Positions 26,896 through 37,045 of a stretch of DNA of 64,000 bases are shown piece by piece. Under the pieces are notes generated by a model. It saw only the letters and a list, made by a program, of their open reading frames with translations, was not told the origin of the DNA and did no database searches. A program made the translations under genes and the position numbers. This DNA is from Clostridium chrysemydis (GTDB lineage Bacteria > Bacillota > Clostridia > Clostridiales > Clostridiaceae): positions 1,240,001-1,304,000 of the forward strand of contig NZ_JADEKP010000001.1 in NCBI RefSeq assembly GCF_015234215.1. Direction: 5' to 3'. Positions within the stretch are counted from its first letter, which is position 1; each line of letters starts with the position of its first letter.

Positions 26896-27775
26896 AAATT
26901 GAACCCATTTCTTTTCTAAATTTCTTTAAAGAAAACTCCCTATTTTGAAATAAAACTATATTTTTAATAAACGTATCATAGTTTCCACTATCGCCCTTTT
27001 GAATAGAAGTGTAATCAATATAAATCTTATCCCCTACTTCATATAAAGTCGGCTCATTTGGGATATAAGCATTACTTAAATATCTATTTTCCCCATATAA
27101 AATTTCTTCTTCCTCTTCATTTAAATTAGTAATTTCATTAAACAAACTTATAGCATCAACAAAACTAAAGAGACTTCCATCACCTTTTAAAAATTCTAAA
27201 TAATTATCATATCCTTTAGGAAAACATAAATCAACACCTTCAAAATAAGTATCTAAAACTACGTCATCTTTTAGAATGTAATCCATCCCAAAATTCCTAA
27301 AAGCAATAAGCTTGTACTTATCTTCAAAATTATTTTTAATTCTATAAATTACAATATTATACCCGTCTTTAACTCTTAAGGATGTATTTTCTCTTAAAAA
27401 TTTAGGTAAATCAAAATTTACTATTCCAATATCAGTTTCAATATACTCTCTGCTATTTTCCCTTGAAATAGCATTAAATCTTTCAAACTCCACAGTACTA
27501 TTTAAAATTTCCTCTTTTAATTTACCGTGGAACCCTTCTCTTATAGAAACTTCCATCCCAAGTTCTCTAACATCTATAAAATCAATCTTACTTAATTTAT
27601 CTAGTTCTAAGAGTGCTAAATCTAGTCCCTCTTCAGAGTCTTCAAAAAATCCTAACTTCCTTAAATATAATGAATACATATACTTATAATCTTCAAAATC
27701 TATAGCTTCATCTACAAGATTTTCAATTTCTAATCCTTCTAAATAATTATCATAATCTTCCCTTAATTTTCCCAT
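26894..27775 (-). CDS. Hypothetical acidic protein, 293 residues
   Basis: I do not recognise this protein. It is acidic, has no signal peptide or membrane segment, and contains mixed alpha/beta text with a Glu-rich stretch (NLNEEEEEILYGE) near residue 220. The start (MGKLREDYDNYLEG) and internal tracts give no known catalytic motif. It is a single-gene unit with its own terminator, lying between element copy 2 and the solute-binding protein gene. Codon use matches the neighbouring genes, so it is probably real and expressed. Confidence 0.7.
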   Translation of the reverse strand: MGKLREDYDNYLEGLEIENLVDEAIDFEDYKYMYSLYLRKLGFFEDSEEGLDLALLELDKLSKIDFIDVRELGMEVSIREGFHGKLKEEILNSTVEFERFNAISRENSREYIETDIGIVNFDLPKFLRENTSLRVKDGYNIVIYRIKNNFEDKYKLIAFRNFGMDYILKDDVVLDTYFEGVDLCFPKGYDNYLEFLKGDGSLFSFVDAISLFNEITNLNEEEEEILYGENRYLSNAYIPNEPTLYEVGDKIYIDYTSIQKGDSGNYDTFIKNIVLFQNREFSLKKFRKEMGSI

Positions 27776-27817
27776 AAAACACTTATCTCCTGTATTACTT
27801 TACTTAATTATAACAAA

Positions 27818-27857
27818 AATAAAGCTATACCAAAACAAAATTTTAGTATAGCTTTTA
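27818..27857 (-). terminator. Probable terminator of the solute-binding protein gene
   Basis: AAAGCTATAC pairs with GTATAGCTTT around a ~15-base AT-rich loop just past the stop at 27860; the following U run is interrupted (TTTATTTTTG), so it is weaker than others here. Confidence 0.7.
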
Positions 27858-27859
27858 CA

Positions 27860-29161
27860 TTACTCTTTCATAGATTCTAAAATTATTTCTTTTTCCTCTT
27901 TAAAAGTTGCTTCTTCTTCTTTTTTAATTTTATCTATAATTTTCTCAGCATCTAAACCTTCTTCAAGCCCTTTATTTAAAGCCGTATCCCAAAGCAAGAA
28001 CGCTTTACTATCAAAAGGAGTAATTGGGTATTCCTCTGTATTATTCATAAGATTTTCGTAAAGGCCCTTTTCGTCTTGATTTCCAAGGAATTTATTATTT
28101 ATTTTTACAGACTCCTTCTTCTCTCTTAAAGGCATATACCCTGGAACACTGGAAACCGCATTTGTATCTACATACTCAAAAGCATAATACTCTATAAATT
28201 TTGCTGCTAAATCTTTATTTTCACTTGCACTATTCATAGAAATAATAGTTGAATTATTCCACCCATATCTACCAAAAGGAAGCGATGTTGCTCTCCATTT
28301 GCCTTCTTGTTCTGGAACTAACCCCTGTATTTCATTTGCCCCCCAAGAACCTAAATATAGCATTGCAAGTTTTCCTTCTTTTAAATATTTCTTACCTAAA
28401 TCAGACCAAATGTCAGTATATGCAAATAGCTTGTCTTTTTGAACCTCTTGTGCTATTTCAATTCCTTCTTTAAATTGTTTTGTGTTTCTTTGATAAACTA
28501 AATTTTCATCATAATACGGCATATTAGCTGTATAAAGTTTTGTAGATTCTGCTATCCACTGAAGAATATATATCCCTTCTTTTTTAAGCTTTCGAGCCAT
28601 CTTAAGCCAATTATCAGGTTTCTTCATAAACTCACTTAACGCTTTTGGTTCACTCGGAAACCCATACTTTTCTAGAATATCTGCCCTATAGTAAGTAACC
28701 ATAGGGGCTGATGCAAAAGGAATTCCTAAAAGTTCTTTTTTATCTAAGGACTTACCTAAATTCCAAAGCTCTCTATCAAAATTTTCTTCGTAATTTTTAA
28801 TACCATACTCATCTTTTGAAATATCTTCTAAACTCTTAGCTGTATTAAATTCGCCATAATCATTACTATCTATTATTAAAAGGTCTGGCCCTTTATCAGA
28901 TGTTAAACCTTTTTTATACTCTGAAATATAATCATCATGAGGAATAACTTTTACATTAATTTTAACCTTTGGATATTTTTCATTAAAGCCTTTTATAGCA
29001 TCTTGGAATCCGTCATAGTGTGACCAAAGCTCTAAAGTAACTTCTTCATTACTTTTATTATCTTCACTTACCTTCTTGTCACTTAATACCTCTTCTTTCC
29101 CACAACCAACTAAACCTAAAGAAATAATCCCTATTCCTAAAAACTTCAAAATTTTATTCAT
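27860..29161 (-). CDS. Extracellular solute-binding lipoprotein (sugar-binding family 1)
   Basis: A lipoprotein signal peptide ends at LGLVGC (Cys near 20). The mature protein shows family 1 solute-binding features: VTLELWSHYDGFQDAIKGF, a GPDLLIIDSNDYGEF segment, and AMLYLGSWGANEIQGL in the hinge region. These normally feed an ABC importer for oligosaccharides. Here no permease genes follow. Instead the gene starts inside the last eight bases of the GGDEF-EAL gene, so the lipoprotein is probably a ligand sensor for that membrane protein. This is inference from gene order. Confidence 0.87.
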   Translation of the reverse strand: MNKILKFLGIGIISLGLVGCGKEEVLSDKKVSEDNKSNEEVTLELWSHYDGFQDAIKGFNEKYPKVKINVKVIPHDDYISEYKKGLTSDKGPDLLIIDSNDYGEFNTAKSLEDISKDEYGIKNYEENFDRELWNLGKSLDKKELLGIPFASAPMVTYYRADILEKYGFPSEPKALSEFMKKPDNWLKMARKLKKEGIYILQWIAESTKLYTANMPYYDENLVYQRNTKQFKEGIEIAQEVQKDKLFAYTDIWSDLGKKYLKEGKLAMLYLGSWGANEIQGLVPEQEGKWRATSLPFGRYGWNNSTIISMNSASENKDLAAKFIEYYAFEYVDTNAVSSVPGYMPLREKKESVKINNKFLGNQDEKGLYENLMNNTEEYPITPFDSKAFLLWDTALNKGLEEGLDAEKIIDKIKKEEEATFKEEKEIILESMKE

Positions 29162-31727
29162 ATTTTGCCCTCTCTTTCAAATACTTTATAAACTCCTCCT
29201 CTGGTAGAGGTTTACTATAAAAGTAGCCTTGGACTTCATCACATCCTGAATCTATAACGTATTTCTTCTCATCGTCATTTTCAACACCTTCAGCCACTAT
29301 ATTAAGTCCAAGTTCCTTAGCTGTATTTACTATAAGTTTTACTATATTCTTCTTTCTTACATCCTTATTAACTTCTTTAATAAATTCTCTATCTACTTTG
29401 AGTTCTTCAATTGGAAGCCTAATTAATTGAGTTAAAGAAGAATATCCCTTTCCAAAGTCATCCATAGAAATCTTAACTCCTATAGACTTTAGCTTTTCCA
29501 TATTTTCTATTGCTTTTTTTGTATCTTCTATTAAAACACTTTCTGTTACTTCAAGCTTTAAATATTTAGGATCTATATTATATTTTTTTAGATTCCTTTT
29601 AACAGAATCAATTAAATAATCTTTAGTAAAATGCTTTCCTGAAATATTTATAGATACTGGAACAAATAAAATATTTTTATCTTGAAGATTTTTATTTATT
29701 TTAAGTCCCTCTTTAATAACCCACTCATCTAAGGAGATTATTAGATTACTCTCTTCAGCAACGCTTATAAATTCATCTGGATAAACTACACCAAGTTCCT
29801 CATCTGTCCACCTAAGTAAACATTCAAACCCAGCAATACTTTTGCCATCTTTATAAATCTTAGGCTGCATAAAAAGCTTTAATTTATTATTTTTAATAGC
29901 TTCTGTTAAGTTGTTTTCAATTAATACTCTTCTATCTATCTTTTCTTTCATTGTGATATTAAAAAATTCTAATTTTCCATATCCCTTTGCCTTAGATTCA
30001 TACATAGCAATATCAGCAAATTTTATAATATCATCTATATTTTTGCTATCTTTAGGGTAAATACTAACTCCCATACTACAGTTTATATTTAATAAAATTT
30101 CATTAACCTTAACATCTCTTTTAAATCCTTCTATTATCTTTAAAGATTTGTTAGAAATTATTTCTTCATCCCCTGATTTAACTAATACAACAAATTCATC
30201 TCCTCCGATTCTATACACTTTAGTTATGCTATCTTTTATTTCTTTTAACCTTTTAGATACCTCAACTAGAAGTTCATCACCGGCATTATGTCCTAATGTA
30301 TCATTTATACTTTTAAATTTATCTATATCTAAAAGCATAATAGAAAACTCTTCATTTCCCTTAACATATTCTGTTACTTTATTTCTAAAAGATAATCTAT
30401 TTCTAAGATTAGTTAAATTATCATAATAAGCTAATTTATATAACTTATGTTGAGACTTATTTAATTTTTTGAATATTTTCCTCATCTCTTCAGACATAGT
30501 TTCCATATTAGAAATAAATGAATTAACTTCATATATTCCGCTCTTAGGCCAGTTAACTACTTCATTATTTTTAAGCTTATATGGTAAATTTCTAGTATTT
30601 TCAGAAATAGCCGTTGCCGATTTGAATAAGGTTTTATTTAAAACTATCAAATAAAGCCCTATAAAGAATATAAATAAAATCAAGAATTTTATTTGACTAA
30701 TTTGCTCTTGAACTATCCTATCTCTATAAGTATTCATAGGTGTACTTATATAAATATCTAAATTCCCGTTTTCAATTTTATCTTTATATAAAATATAGTT
30801 ATCGTTTAAGTTGTATCCTATTTTATTTTTATTTCCATCATCAATAGTTATCTTATAAGAATGTTCACTTACTTTATTTACAATTGCTTTCCCGTTAACC
30901 TTTTTACCTGTTCCTAAAATAAGATGTCCTTTTTCATCAGATATATATATTGTGATATTTCTTTCTTCAACTACTCTATTTATATCTTTTTTTATTTTTG
31001 TAACTTCAACTATATTCCCCATTTTCAAATTTAAAATTTCATCAGCAGTCCAAAAATCCATCGATTTTTCTATTAAGCTGTGAATTCCTTTAGCACTTTC
31101 TTCATTTGTCTTGTAGATATAATCGTAACTATTATAAATATCTATATAAATGTTTATAATAAATGGTACTAATATCATAGCTGCTGTTATATGTATAAAC
31201 ATATCTTTTAAGCTTATATTCAATTTTCCTTTAAATATATTTCCAAATACAAAATATCTCAAAACTATCTCTGCTAAAAACGTGTTTAACAATGAATTTA
31301 TAAAAATTAAAAGGGCATCAAAAAACTCATAGTACTGAAAGTCTTTAATTAAATTATTGCACAAAAATATTACTGGAATTATTATAAAAAGCCAGCAAAC
31401 TAAATCTATTAAAATTATGCTTATTTTTTTTCTTTTATATATTTCGTAGATAAATATTAACTCACCAAAATAAATAAGCCCTAAAGAATTATCATTTAGA
31501 AAAAATGAATGAAATAGTATAAGTATCCCACTTGTCAAATATCCTATCTTTCTCCCATAAATAAATATGATTATCAAATAAATCATATTAGAGAAATTAA
31601 ATAGGTTACTAGCTGTACTGTCGTTTAGCCAGTTTGTCCTAAGAATTATTGAGAAAAAGACTAAAACTAAGTACACTAAGAAGGCTCTTCTTTTGCTCTT
31701 AAATAAATAATTATCTCTTTTACCCAA
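29154..31727 (-). CDS. Membrane GGDEF-EAL c-di-GMP turnover protein
   Basis: The 857-residue protein has an N-terminal block of about six membrane helices, an extracytoplasmic region (roughly residues 195-335), another helix near 345, then GGDEF (intact, residues ~507-511) and EAL domains. No RxxD inhibitory site precedes GGDEF. The EAL motif is ECLLRW near residue 634, with the catalytic Glu kept. Later phosphodiesterase elements NISGKHF, DDFGKGYSSL and EGVEND are also kept, so both activities are plausible. The start is TTG at 31727 after GGAGG. It is translationally coupled to a sugar-binding lipoprotein, suggesting that an external ligand sets c-di-GMP level. Confidence 0.9.
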   Translation of the reverse strand: MGKRDNYLFKSKRRAFLVYLVLVFFSIILRTNWLNDSTASNLFNFSNMIYLIIIFIYGRKIGYLTSGILILFHSFFLNDNSLGLIYFGELIFIYEIYKRKKISIILIDLVCWLFIIIPVIFLCNNLIKDFQYYEFFDALLIFINSLLNTFLAEIVLRYFVFGNIFKGKLNISLKDMFIHITAAMILVPFIINIYIDIYNSYDYIYKTNEESAKGIHSLIEKSMDFWTADEILNLKMGNIVEVTKIKKDINRVVEERNITIYISDEKGHLILGTGKKVNGKAIVNKVSEHSYKITIDDGNKNKIGYNLNDNYILYKDKIENGNLDIYISTPMNTYRDRIVQEQISQIKFLILFIFFIGLYLIVLNKTLFKSATAISENTRNLPYKLKNNEVVNWPKSGIYEVNSFISNMETMSEEMRKIFKKLNKSQHKLYKLAYYDNLTNLRNRLSFRNKVTEYVKGNEEFSIMLLDIDKFKSINDTLGHNAGDELLVEVSKRLKEIKDSITKVYRIGGDEFVVLVKSGDEEIISNKSLKIIEGFKRDVKVNEILLNINCSMGVSIYPKDSKNIDDIIKFADIAMYESKAKGYGKLEFFNITMKEKIDRRVLIENNLTEAIKNNKLKLFMQPKIYKDGKSIAGFECLLRWTDEELGVVYPDEFISVAEESNLIISLDEWVIKEGLKINKNLQDKNILFVPVSINISGKHFTKDYLIDSVKRNLKKYNIDPKYLKLEVTESVLIEDTKKAIENMEKLKSIGVKISMDDFGKGYSSLTQLIRLPIEELKVDREFIKEVNKDVRKKNIVKLIVNTAKELGLNIVAEGVENDDEKKYVIDSGCDEVQGYFYSKPLPEEEFIKYLKERAKYE

Positions 31728-31739
31728 TACCCATCCTCC

Positions 31740-31980
31740 CTATTTGTTAATAAATTTTAAATTTTTTATTAATTATACTATAATTCTTTCACAAAATAAA
31801 CGATTTTTGTAAAATCTTTCTTATTTTTGATTGTTTTACTTTATTTTATTTAGTTCTTTATCATTTTATTAAAAAGTTGGTTAATTATATTTTTATTTGA
31901 TATCAAATCCTTGTATTTATATGGTTATTTTTAGTTCTAGCGATAAGTCGTTGTCACATTTTGTAATATGCATTTAAACA
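31740..31980. other. Gene-free AT-rich interval
   Basis: This interval upstream of the GGDEF-EAL gene is AT-rich. I looked for a c-di-GMP (GEMM) aptamer and found none. No convincing small ORF is present. It must hold the promoter for the GGDEF-EAL unit but I cannot single one out. Confidence 0.5.
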
Positions 31981-31981
31981 A

Positions 31982-32018
31982 CAAAAAGGAACGTCAAGTT
32001 TCTTGACGTTCCTTTTAT
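31982..32018 (-). terminator. Intrinsic terminator
   Basis: AAAAGGAACGTCAAG pairs with CTTGACGTTCCTTTT with a three-base loop, directly after the stop at 32019; A and T runs flank it, so it may act in both directions. Confidence 0.93.
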
Positions 32019-32636
32019 TTATTCCATACCTTCTTTAATATATTCTTCTATTTCTTTTAAGTTATCTTTACTTAAATTTACTCTGTAGTTTTTACTTAGA
32101 AATTCACCCTTATATCCTCCAACTTTCAAATCAATAGTAACTCTATTAGTTATCCATCTATCTTTAACTTTAAAATCATCTATTTTTTCAAAAGGAATCC
32201 ACTCGCCGTTTGGATAAATCATCCCATCTTTAAATATCTTTAATCTAAATCCTTTAAAATAATATATCTTTAATAATATAATCAAGCTAAGTAGCGCTAT
32301 TACATTTAAAATTATCTTTTCATATTCATTAATACCTTTTGCATAATATTTTCCGTGCAAGCTTAAAATCAATGTAACTACAACTAAGATATAAGCAACA
32401 ACTTCCCAAAGCTTTCCGTAATCTAGTGCTGTATACTTAGGTTCATCTTCATATTTTAAATCTCTACTTTCTTGCCTATCTATAAAATGGTCTATAAAGC
32501 TAAAGAGTTCGCATATAAAAAATAAACATACTCCAAAAAATCCAAACTCCATTTTTTTAGTGATTAAAGCATAAATTAAAATGCACACCCCAAGCACGCT
32601 ACCACTGTCAAAAAAAATCTCAAATTTCCTACGCAT
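32019..32636 (-). CDS. Membrane protein of unknown function
   Basis: The 205-residue protein has four predicted membrane helices in two pairs (SVLGVCILIYALI, FGFFGVCLFFICEL; VVAYILVVVTLIL, IILNVIALLSLIILL) and a C-terminal cytoplasmic domain of about 75 residues (GMIYPNGEWIPFEKIDDFKV and following beta strands), reminiscent of PH-like/DUF5673-type domains. I do not recognise a specific family. It follows trpA on the same strand after 86 bases, but has no clear link with tryptophan synthesis. Confidence 0.65.
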   Translation of the reverse strand: MRRKFEIFFDSGSVLGVCILIYALITKKMEFGFFGVCLFFICELFSFIDHFIDRQESRDLKYEDEPKYTALDYGKLWEVVAYILVVVTLILSLHGKYYAKGINEYEKIILNVIALLSLIILLKIYYFKGFRLKIFKDGMIYPNGEWIPFEKIDDFKVKDRWITNRVTIDLKVGGYKGEFLSKNYRVNLSKDNLKEIEEYIKEGME

Positions 32637-32722
32637 TTTCCCTCACACCTATCTTTTTCAAACTATAAATATTATATAATAAAAATAGCTTTTATCCTAT
32701 TGTATTTTTGTAACATTTATTT

Positions 32723-33478
32723 TTAATTTAATACTTTTTTTATTTCATTTATAAACTCCTTATAATCACCCTTATCTCTTATTATTTTAAGTATCTTACT
32801 TCCAATAATTACGCCATCTACATTATCTTTTATATTTAATACATCGTAAATATTTGAAATTCCAAATCCTAAAAATATTTTTTTATTTGTGAATTTTCTA
32901 ATTTGGTATATATAGTTCTCAATTTCAAAAGATATATTAAAATGTCCTCCTGTAGTGCCATTAACTGATACTGCATAGATGAATCCAGATTCTATATCTA
33001 CTATATTTTTAATTCTTTCTTTTGAAGTTCTAGTTACAAGTGGTATATAACATATATCTTCCTTTTCTAGTTTTTCTTTTATAATTAAACTTTCTTCTAA
33101 AGGAAGGTCTGGTACTATAAGTCCATCTACTCCACTTTCTTTTAATTTTTCTACAAATAAATCAATTCCGTAGCAATAAATAAGATTATAGTAACTCATA
33201 ATAACTATTGGAATATTAAACTCCTTTAGGCTCTTTATCATATTAAATATATCATCTATTTTTATATTATTTTGCAAAACATAATCATAAGCTTCTTTAA
33301 TAACTTCCCCGTCAGCTAAAGCTTCTTTGTAAGGAAGTCCAACTTCAATAATATCGCTTCCGCTTTTATAAAGGTTTAATATTATTTCTTTTGATTTTTC
33401 TATATTAGGATATCCCCCTACTGTAAATGTAGTTAAATACTTTTTATCTTCCTTTAAAACCTCTTTTAGCTTATTCAA
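32723..33478 (-). CDS. trpA: Tryptophan synthase alpha subunit
   Basis: The 251-residue TIM barrel cleaves indole-3-glycerol phosphate to indole and glyceraldehyde 3-phosphate. The catalytic Glu45 (IIEVGLPY) and Asp56 (ALADGEVI) are kept; the usual FSDP between them is YKEA here. The phosphate-binding GFGISN and GSKILK segments are near the C-terminus. It is the last gene of the trp operon and its start overlaps the trpB stop by eight bases, supporting stoichiometric production of the alpha-beta complex. Confidence 0.96.
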   Translation of the reverse strand: MNKLKEVLKEDKKYLTTFTVGGYPNIEKSKEIILNLYKSGSDIIEVGLPYKEALADGEVIKEAYDYVLQNNIKIDDIFNMIKSLKEFNIPIVIMSYYNLIYCYGIDLFVEKLKESGVDGLIVPDLPLEESLIIKEKLEKEDICYIPLVTRTSKERIKNIVDIESGFIYAVSVNGTTGGHFNISFEIENYIYQIRKFTNKKIFLGFGISNIYDVLNIKDNVDGVIIGSKILKIIRDKGDYKEFINEIKKVLN

Positions 33479-34664
33479 TTTTTCCTCCTAAAAAATAATT
33501 ATTTATAGAGTCCATATCCTTATCCCCTCTTCCTGAAAGGTTAATTACAACTATATCAGAAGGCTTTAGCTTTCCTTTAAGGCTAACTGCATAAGCTACA
33601 GCGTGGGCTGATTCTATAGCTGGAATAATCCCTTCTCTCTTACTTAAATAAACTATTGATTTCATAGCTTCATCATCGTTAATAGGATAGTATTTTACTC
33701 TTCCTATACTATTTAAGAAGGCATGTTCAGGTCCAACTCCAGGATAATCAAGCCCAGCTGAAATAGAATAAGCTTCTTCTATATTTCCAAAATCATCTCT
33801 TAATACATACGTAAACATCCCATGTATAATTCCTTTTTTATTTTTTGTGATTGTAGCTGCGGTAAACTTTGTATCTACTCCAAAGCCTCCGCCTTCTACT
33901 CCTATAAGTTCTACTTTATCATCTTTTAAAAACTCGAAGAAAGCTCCTATGGCATTACTTCCTCCCCCAACTGGCGCTATTATATAGTTTGGAAGTCTTC
34001 CTTCTTTTAAAAGGATCTCTTCTTTTATTTCTTTTCCTATTATTTTTTGAAATTCACGAACTATAGTAGGGTATGGGTGTGGACCTACAGCTGAACCTAT
34101 AAGGTAATAAGAATCTGAAACGTTACTCACCCAATACTTTATAGCTTCACTTACAGCATCACTTAAGCTTTTACTTCCAGACGTTACTGTAACTATCTTT
34201 GCCCCTAAAAGCTCCATTTTCTTTACGTTTAAATCTTGCCTTTTTATATCTAATTCTCCCATAAATATTATGCATTCCATCCCAAACTTTGCACAAACTG
34301 TAGCTGTAGCTAAGCCGTGTTGACCTGCCCCTGTCTCTGCTATTACTTTCTTTTTACCCATCCTTTTAGCTAAAAGAATTTGACCTATTGCATTATTTAT
34401 TTTGTGTGCCCCGGTATGGTTTAAATCTTCTCTTTTTAAATAAACCTTAAACCCTAAATCTTTGCTTATATTCTCTGCAAAATATAAAGAAGTTGGTCTT
34501 CCTACATAGTCTTTTAAATAGTAATTATATTCTTTTAAAAATTCCTCGTCTTTTATATATTTATTAAATCCTTCTTCTAATTCTGTTAAAGAAGACATAA
34601 CAGTCTCTGGAACGTATTGCCCTCCAAACTCACTAAACTTACCTTTTAAATTTTTATTATCCAT
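33471..34664 (-). CDS. trpB: Tryptophan synthase beta subunit
   Basis: The 397-residue PLP enzyme joins indole and serine to make tryptophan. Visible features are the Schiff-base Lys88 in [11 protein letters not shown], the ETGAGQHG loop that contains the catalytic Glu, the GGGSNAIG phosphate cup and a late SGRGDKD monovalent-cation/PLP segment. It is the TrpB1 type, which works with TrpA. It overlaps trpF at its start and trpA at its end by eight bases each. Confidence 0.97.
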   Translation of the reverse strand: MDNKNLKGKFSEFGGQYVPETVMSSLTELEEGFNKYIKDEEFLKEYNYYLKDYVGRPTSLYFAENISKDLGFKVYLKREDLNHTGAHKINNAIGQILLAKRMGKKKVIAETGAGQHGLATATVCAKFGMECIIFMGELDIKRQDLNVKKMELLGAKIVTVTSGSKSLSDAVSEAIKYWVSNVSDSYYLIGSAVGPHPYPTIVREFQKIIGKEIKEEILLKEGRLPNYIIAPVGGGSNAIGAFFEFLKDDKVELIGVEGGGFGVDTKFTAATITKNKKGIIHGMFTYVLRDDFGNIEEAYSISAGLDYPGVGPEHAFLNSIGRVKYYPINDDEAMKSIVYLSKREGIIPAIESAHAVAYAVSLKGKLKPSDIVVINLSGRGDKDMDSINNYFLGGKIE

Positions 34665-35274
34665 TCTTTCTTACCCTCCTAATAAATTCTTTTATTAAAT
34701 CTAAATCTTTCTCTCCCTTTTCCTCTACTCCAGACGAAACATCAACTCCGTATAAATCTATATTTTTTAATATCATTTCTATATTTTCTAAATTAAGTCC
34801 ACCAGCTAAAAATACTTTTTCCTTTAAAAACTTCTTATCTAAAAATTCTTTTATTTTATTTAAATCTAAAGCTTGTCCGCTACCTGGCACTTTGTTATCA
34901 ACTATAAAAAAATCAATATCTTTATAATTTTTATAATCTTTTAGATTCTCTAAATTTACCCCTTTAAAAATCTTAAAATTTTTATTATAAATCTTTCCAA
35001 AGTCTTTTACTTTATTTATATAATTAATATTTTCACCTCCGTGAAGCTGAACTGAGTTAAAGTTAAATCTTTTAATCCCCTCTAAAACAAAGTCTATTTT
35101 TTCATCTTTAAAAACTGCAACTGAACTTTTTTCTTTTATATATATTTTTTCAAACTTATCATAAGTGATTTTTCTTTTACTTTTAGAAAAAACATACCCT
35201 AGATAATCTATATCTAAATCTTTAAGTTCTTCTTTTCTTTTAATATTTTTAATTCCACAGATCTTTATTTTCAT
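34657..35274 (-). CDS. trpF: Phosphoribosylanthranilate isomerase
   Basis: The 205-residue TIM-barrel enzyme carries out the Amadori rearrangement of phosphoribosylanthranilate. The catalytic Cys is in KICGIK at the N-terminus and the general acid Asp in [22 protein letters not shown] and [11 protein letters not shown] bind phosphate. It overlaps trpC by four bases (ATGA-type) and trpB by eight, so the genes are translationally coupled. Separate trpC and trpF genes, as here, are the usual arrangement in clostridia. Confidence 0.95.
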   Translation of the reverse strand: MKIKICGIKNIKRKEELKDLDIDYLGYVFSKSKRKITYDKFEKIYIKEKSSVAVFKDEKIDFVLEGIKRFNFNSVQLHGGENINYINKVKDFGKIYNKNFKIFKGVNLENLKDYKNYKDIDFFIVDNKVPGSGQALDLNKIKEFLDKKFLKEKVFLAGGLNLENIEMILKNIDLYGVDVSSGVEEKGEKDLDLIKEFIRRVRKNG

Positions 35275-35978
35275 TTATAAATCTCCTTTATAAATTTCCT
35301 CATAAAAAACTCTCCAACAAGAACTCCGTCTACCCCTAAAGATTTAATATATTCTATATCTTCAAAGCTATTTATCCCACTTTCTGAAATAGTTAAAATC
35401 CCTTTTGGGATATATTTAATTAATTCTTTTGTATTTTCTAAATCTACTTTGAAATTTTTTAGATTTCTATTATTTATACCTATAATCTCAGGGTTTATTT
35501 TTAAAGCTAAATCTAACTCTTCTCTAGAGTGAACTTCAACTAAAATATCTAATCCTAGTTCTTTCCCTAATTCATAAAATTCTTTTAATTTATCTTTTAA
35601 AAGGGCTACTATTAATAAAATGCAATCTGCCCCTAAAAATTTACTTTCGTATATTTGATATTTATCTACAATAAAATCTTTCCTTAATATAGGTTTATCA
35701 CTTATTCCTTTTATAAGACTTATATATTCATCTTTTCCTTTGAAAAATTCCTCTTCAGTTAAAATTGAATAAGCATCTATATTTTCTCTTTTATAAAACT
35801 CAATTATTTTTTCTAAATTAAAGTCTTTAACTATATCTCCTTTAGAAGGAGATGCTTTTTTAAATTCCCCTATAATAGTTAAATCTTCTTTTAATAAGGC
35901 CTTTTTAAATAACTCCTTATTTTCTTTTAAAGAATTGATTTTTTTAAGTTTTACAAAACTTATCTCTTCTAAATACAT
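35271..35978 (-). CDS. trpC: Indole-3-glycerol-phosphate synthase
   Basis: The 235-residue TIM barrel has the catalytic Lys in EFKKASPSKG, a further Lys in ILRKDFIVDKYQI, the Glu in VEVHSREEL and the phosphate loop SESGINSFEDI. It decarboxylates and closes the ring of carboxyphenylaminodeoxyribulose phosphate. Its N-terminus is shorter than the Escherichia enzyme by about 20 residues. It lies 36 bases downstream of trpD and overlaps trpF. Confidence 0.95.
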   Translation of the reverse strand: MYLEEISFVKLKKINSLKENKELFKKALLKEDLTIIGEFKKASPSKGDIVKDFNLEKIIEFYKRENIDAYSILTEEEFFKGKDEYISLIKGISDKPILRKDFIVDKYQIYESKFLGADCILLIVALLKDKLKEFYELGKELGLDILVEVHSREELDLALKINPEIIGINNRNLKNFKVDLENTKELIKYIPKGILTISESGINSFEDIEYIKSLGVDGVLVGEFFMRKFIKEIYK

Positions 35979-36014
35979 AACCCCTCCTAAACTTTTAAAT
36001 AAAAGTTTTAAATT

Positions 36015-37031
36015 TTAAATACTATTAGATTTTTCTTTAAGGCTTAGATATTTTAAATAAGCCACGCCGCTATCTAAAAGCTTTTCTGCAAGTTTAATTC
36101 CTTTTAAAATACTTTCTGATGATTTTCCAACATAAAGTGCTGCACCTGCATTTAATAAAACTATATCTCTCTTAGGTCCCTTTTTCCCTTTTAAAATATC
36201 TAAGATAATTTCTGCGTTTTCTTTAGGAGTTCCTCCAGATACCTCTTCTATTTTGCATCTTTTAAAGCCGAAGTCTTCAGGTTTAATTAAATATTTTGTA
36301 ATTTTGTTATCTTTAATTTCACAAATATCAGTGTGAGAAGATAAACTTATTTCATCTAACCCGTCGCCTCCGTGTACTATAAGCCCATTTAAAAGTCCTA
36401 CTTCTTTAGAGACTTTAGCTACAACTTCTAACAAATCTCCATCATAAATCCCTAGAAGCTGACCTTTAACTTCTGCTGGGTTTATAAGAGGTCCGATTAA
36501 ATTAAATATAGTTCTAACTCCTAGTTCTTTTCTTTCTTTTGATACGTTTTTCATACCTTCGTGATAATCTTTTGCAAAAAGAAAACTCATTCCATAATCT
36601 TTAATCATCCTCTTACTTTTATCTAAAGGTAAATCGCTATTTATTCCTAGTTCTTCTAATACATCCTTACTTCCGCATTTACTTGTTATAGACCGATTGC
36701 CGTGCTTTGCAACCTTTACCCCTCCGCTACAAGCTATGATTGCAGTTATAGTTGAGATATTAAAAGTGTTTAAAGAATCTCCTCCTGTTCCGCAAGTATC
36801 TATTACATACTCCTCATTTAAATCTATCTTTTTCATATCTTCTCTAAGTGCTTCTACTATTCCAAGTATCTCAAAAAAAGTTTCTCCCTTACTTTTAAGA
36901 CCTATTAAAAGTCCTCCTATTTGAGCTGATGATATATTTCCTTTTATTATTTCTCTAGTTATTTCTTTCATCCTAAATCTTTCTATATCTTTTCTTTCTG
37001 AAATTCTCTTTAAATCCTCTTTAATATCCAT
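36015..37031 (-). CDS. trpD: Anthranilate phosphoribosyltransferase
   Basis: The enzyme joins anthranilate to PRPP. The signature VIDTCGTGGDSLNTFNIST (PRPP loop), KHGNRSITSKCGSKDVLE and the conserved NERKELGVRTIFNLIGP region (here SKERKELG) are all present. The reading frame is open up to a TTG at 37058, but that overlaps no ribosome binding site; the ATG at 37031 follows AGGAGAGGAG and gives a normal length of 338 residues. It sits 14 bases after trpG. Confidence 0.96.
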   Translation of the reverse strand: MDIKEDLKRISERKDIERFRMKEITREIIKGNISSAQIGGLLIGLKSKGETFFEILGIVEALREDMKKIDLNEEYVIDTCGTGGDSLNTFNISTITAIIACSGGVKVAKHGNRSITSKCGSKDVLEELGINSDLPLDKSKRMIKDYGMSFLFAKDYHEGMKNVSKERKELGVRTIFNLIGPLINPAEVKGQLLGIYDGDLLEVVAKVSKEVGLLNGLIVHGGDGLDEISLSSHTDICEIKDNKITKYLIKPEDFGFKRCKIEEVSGGTPKENAEIILDILKGKKGPKRDIVLLNAGAALYVGKSSESILKGIKLAEKLLDSGVAYLKYLSLKEKSNSI

Positions 37032-37045
37032 AAGCTCTCCTCTCC

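Noticed and set aside
31740-31980. Possible c-di-GMP riboswitch upstream of the GGDEF-EAL gene
   Set aside because: None of the conserved GEMM-I or GEMM-II blocks is present in either strand.
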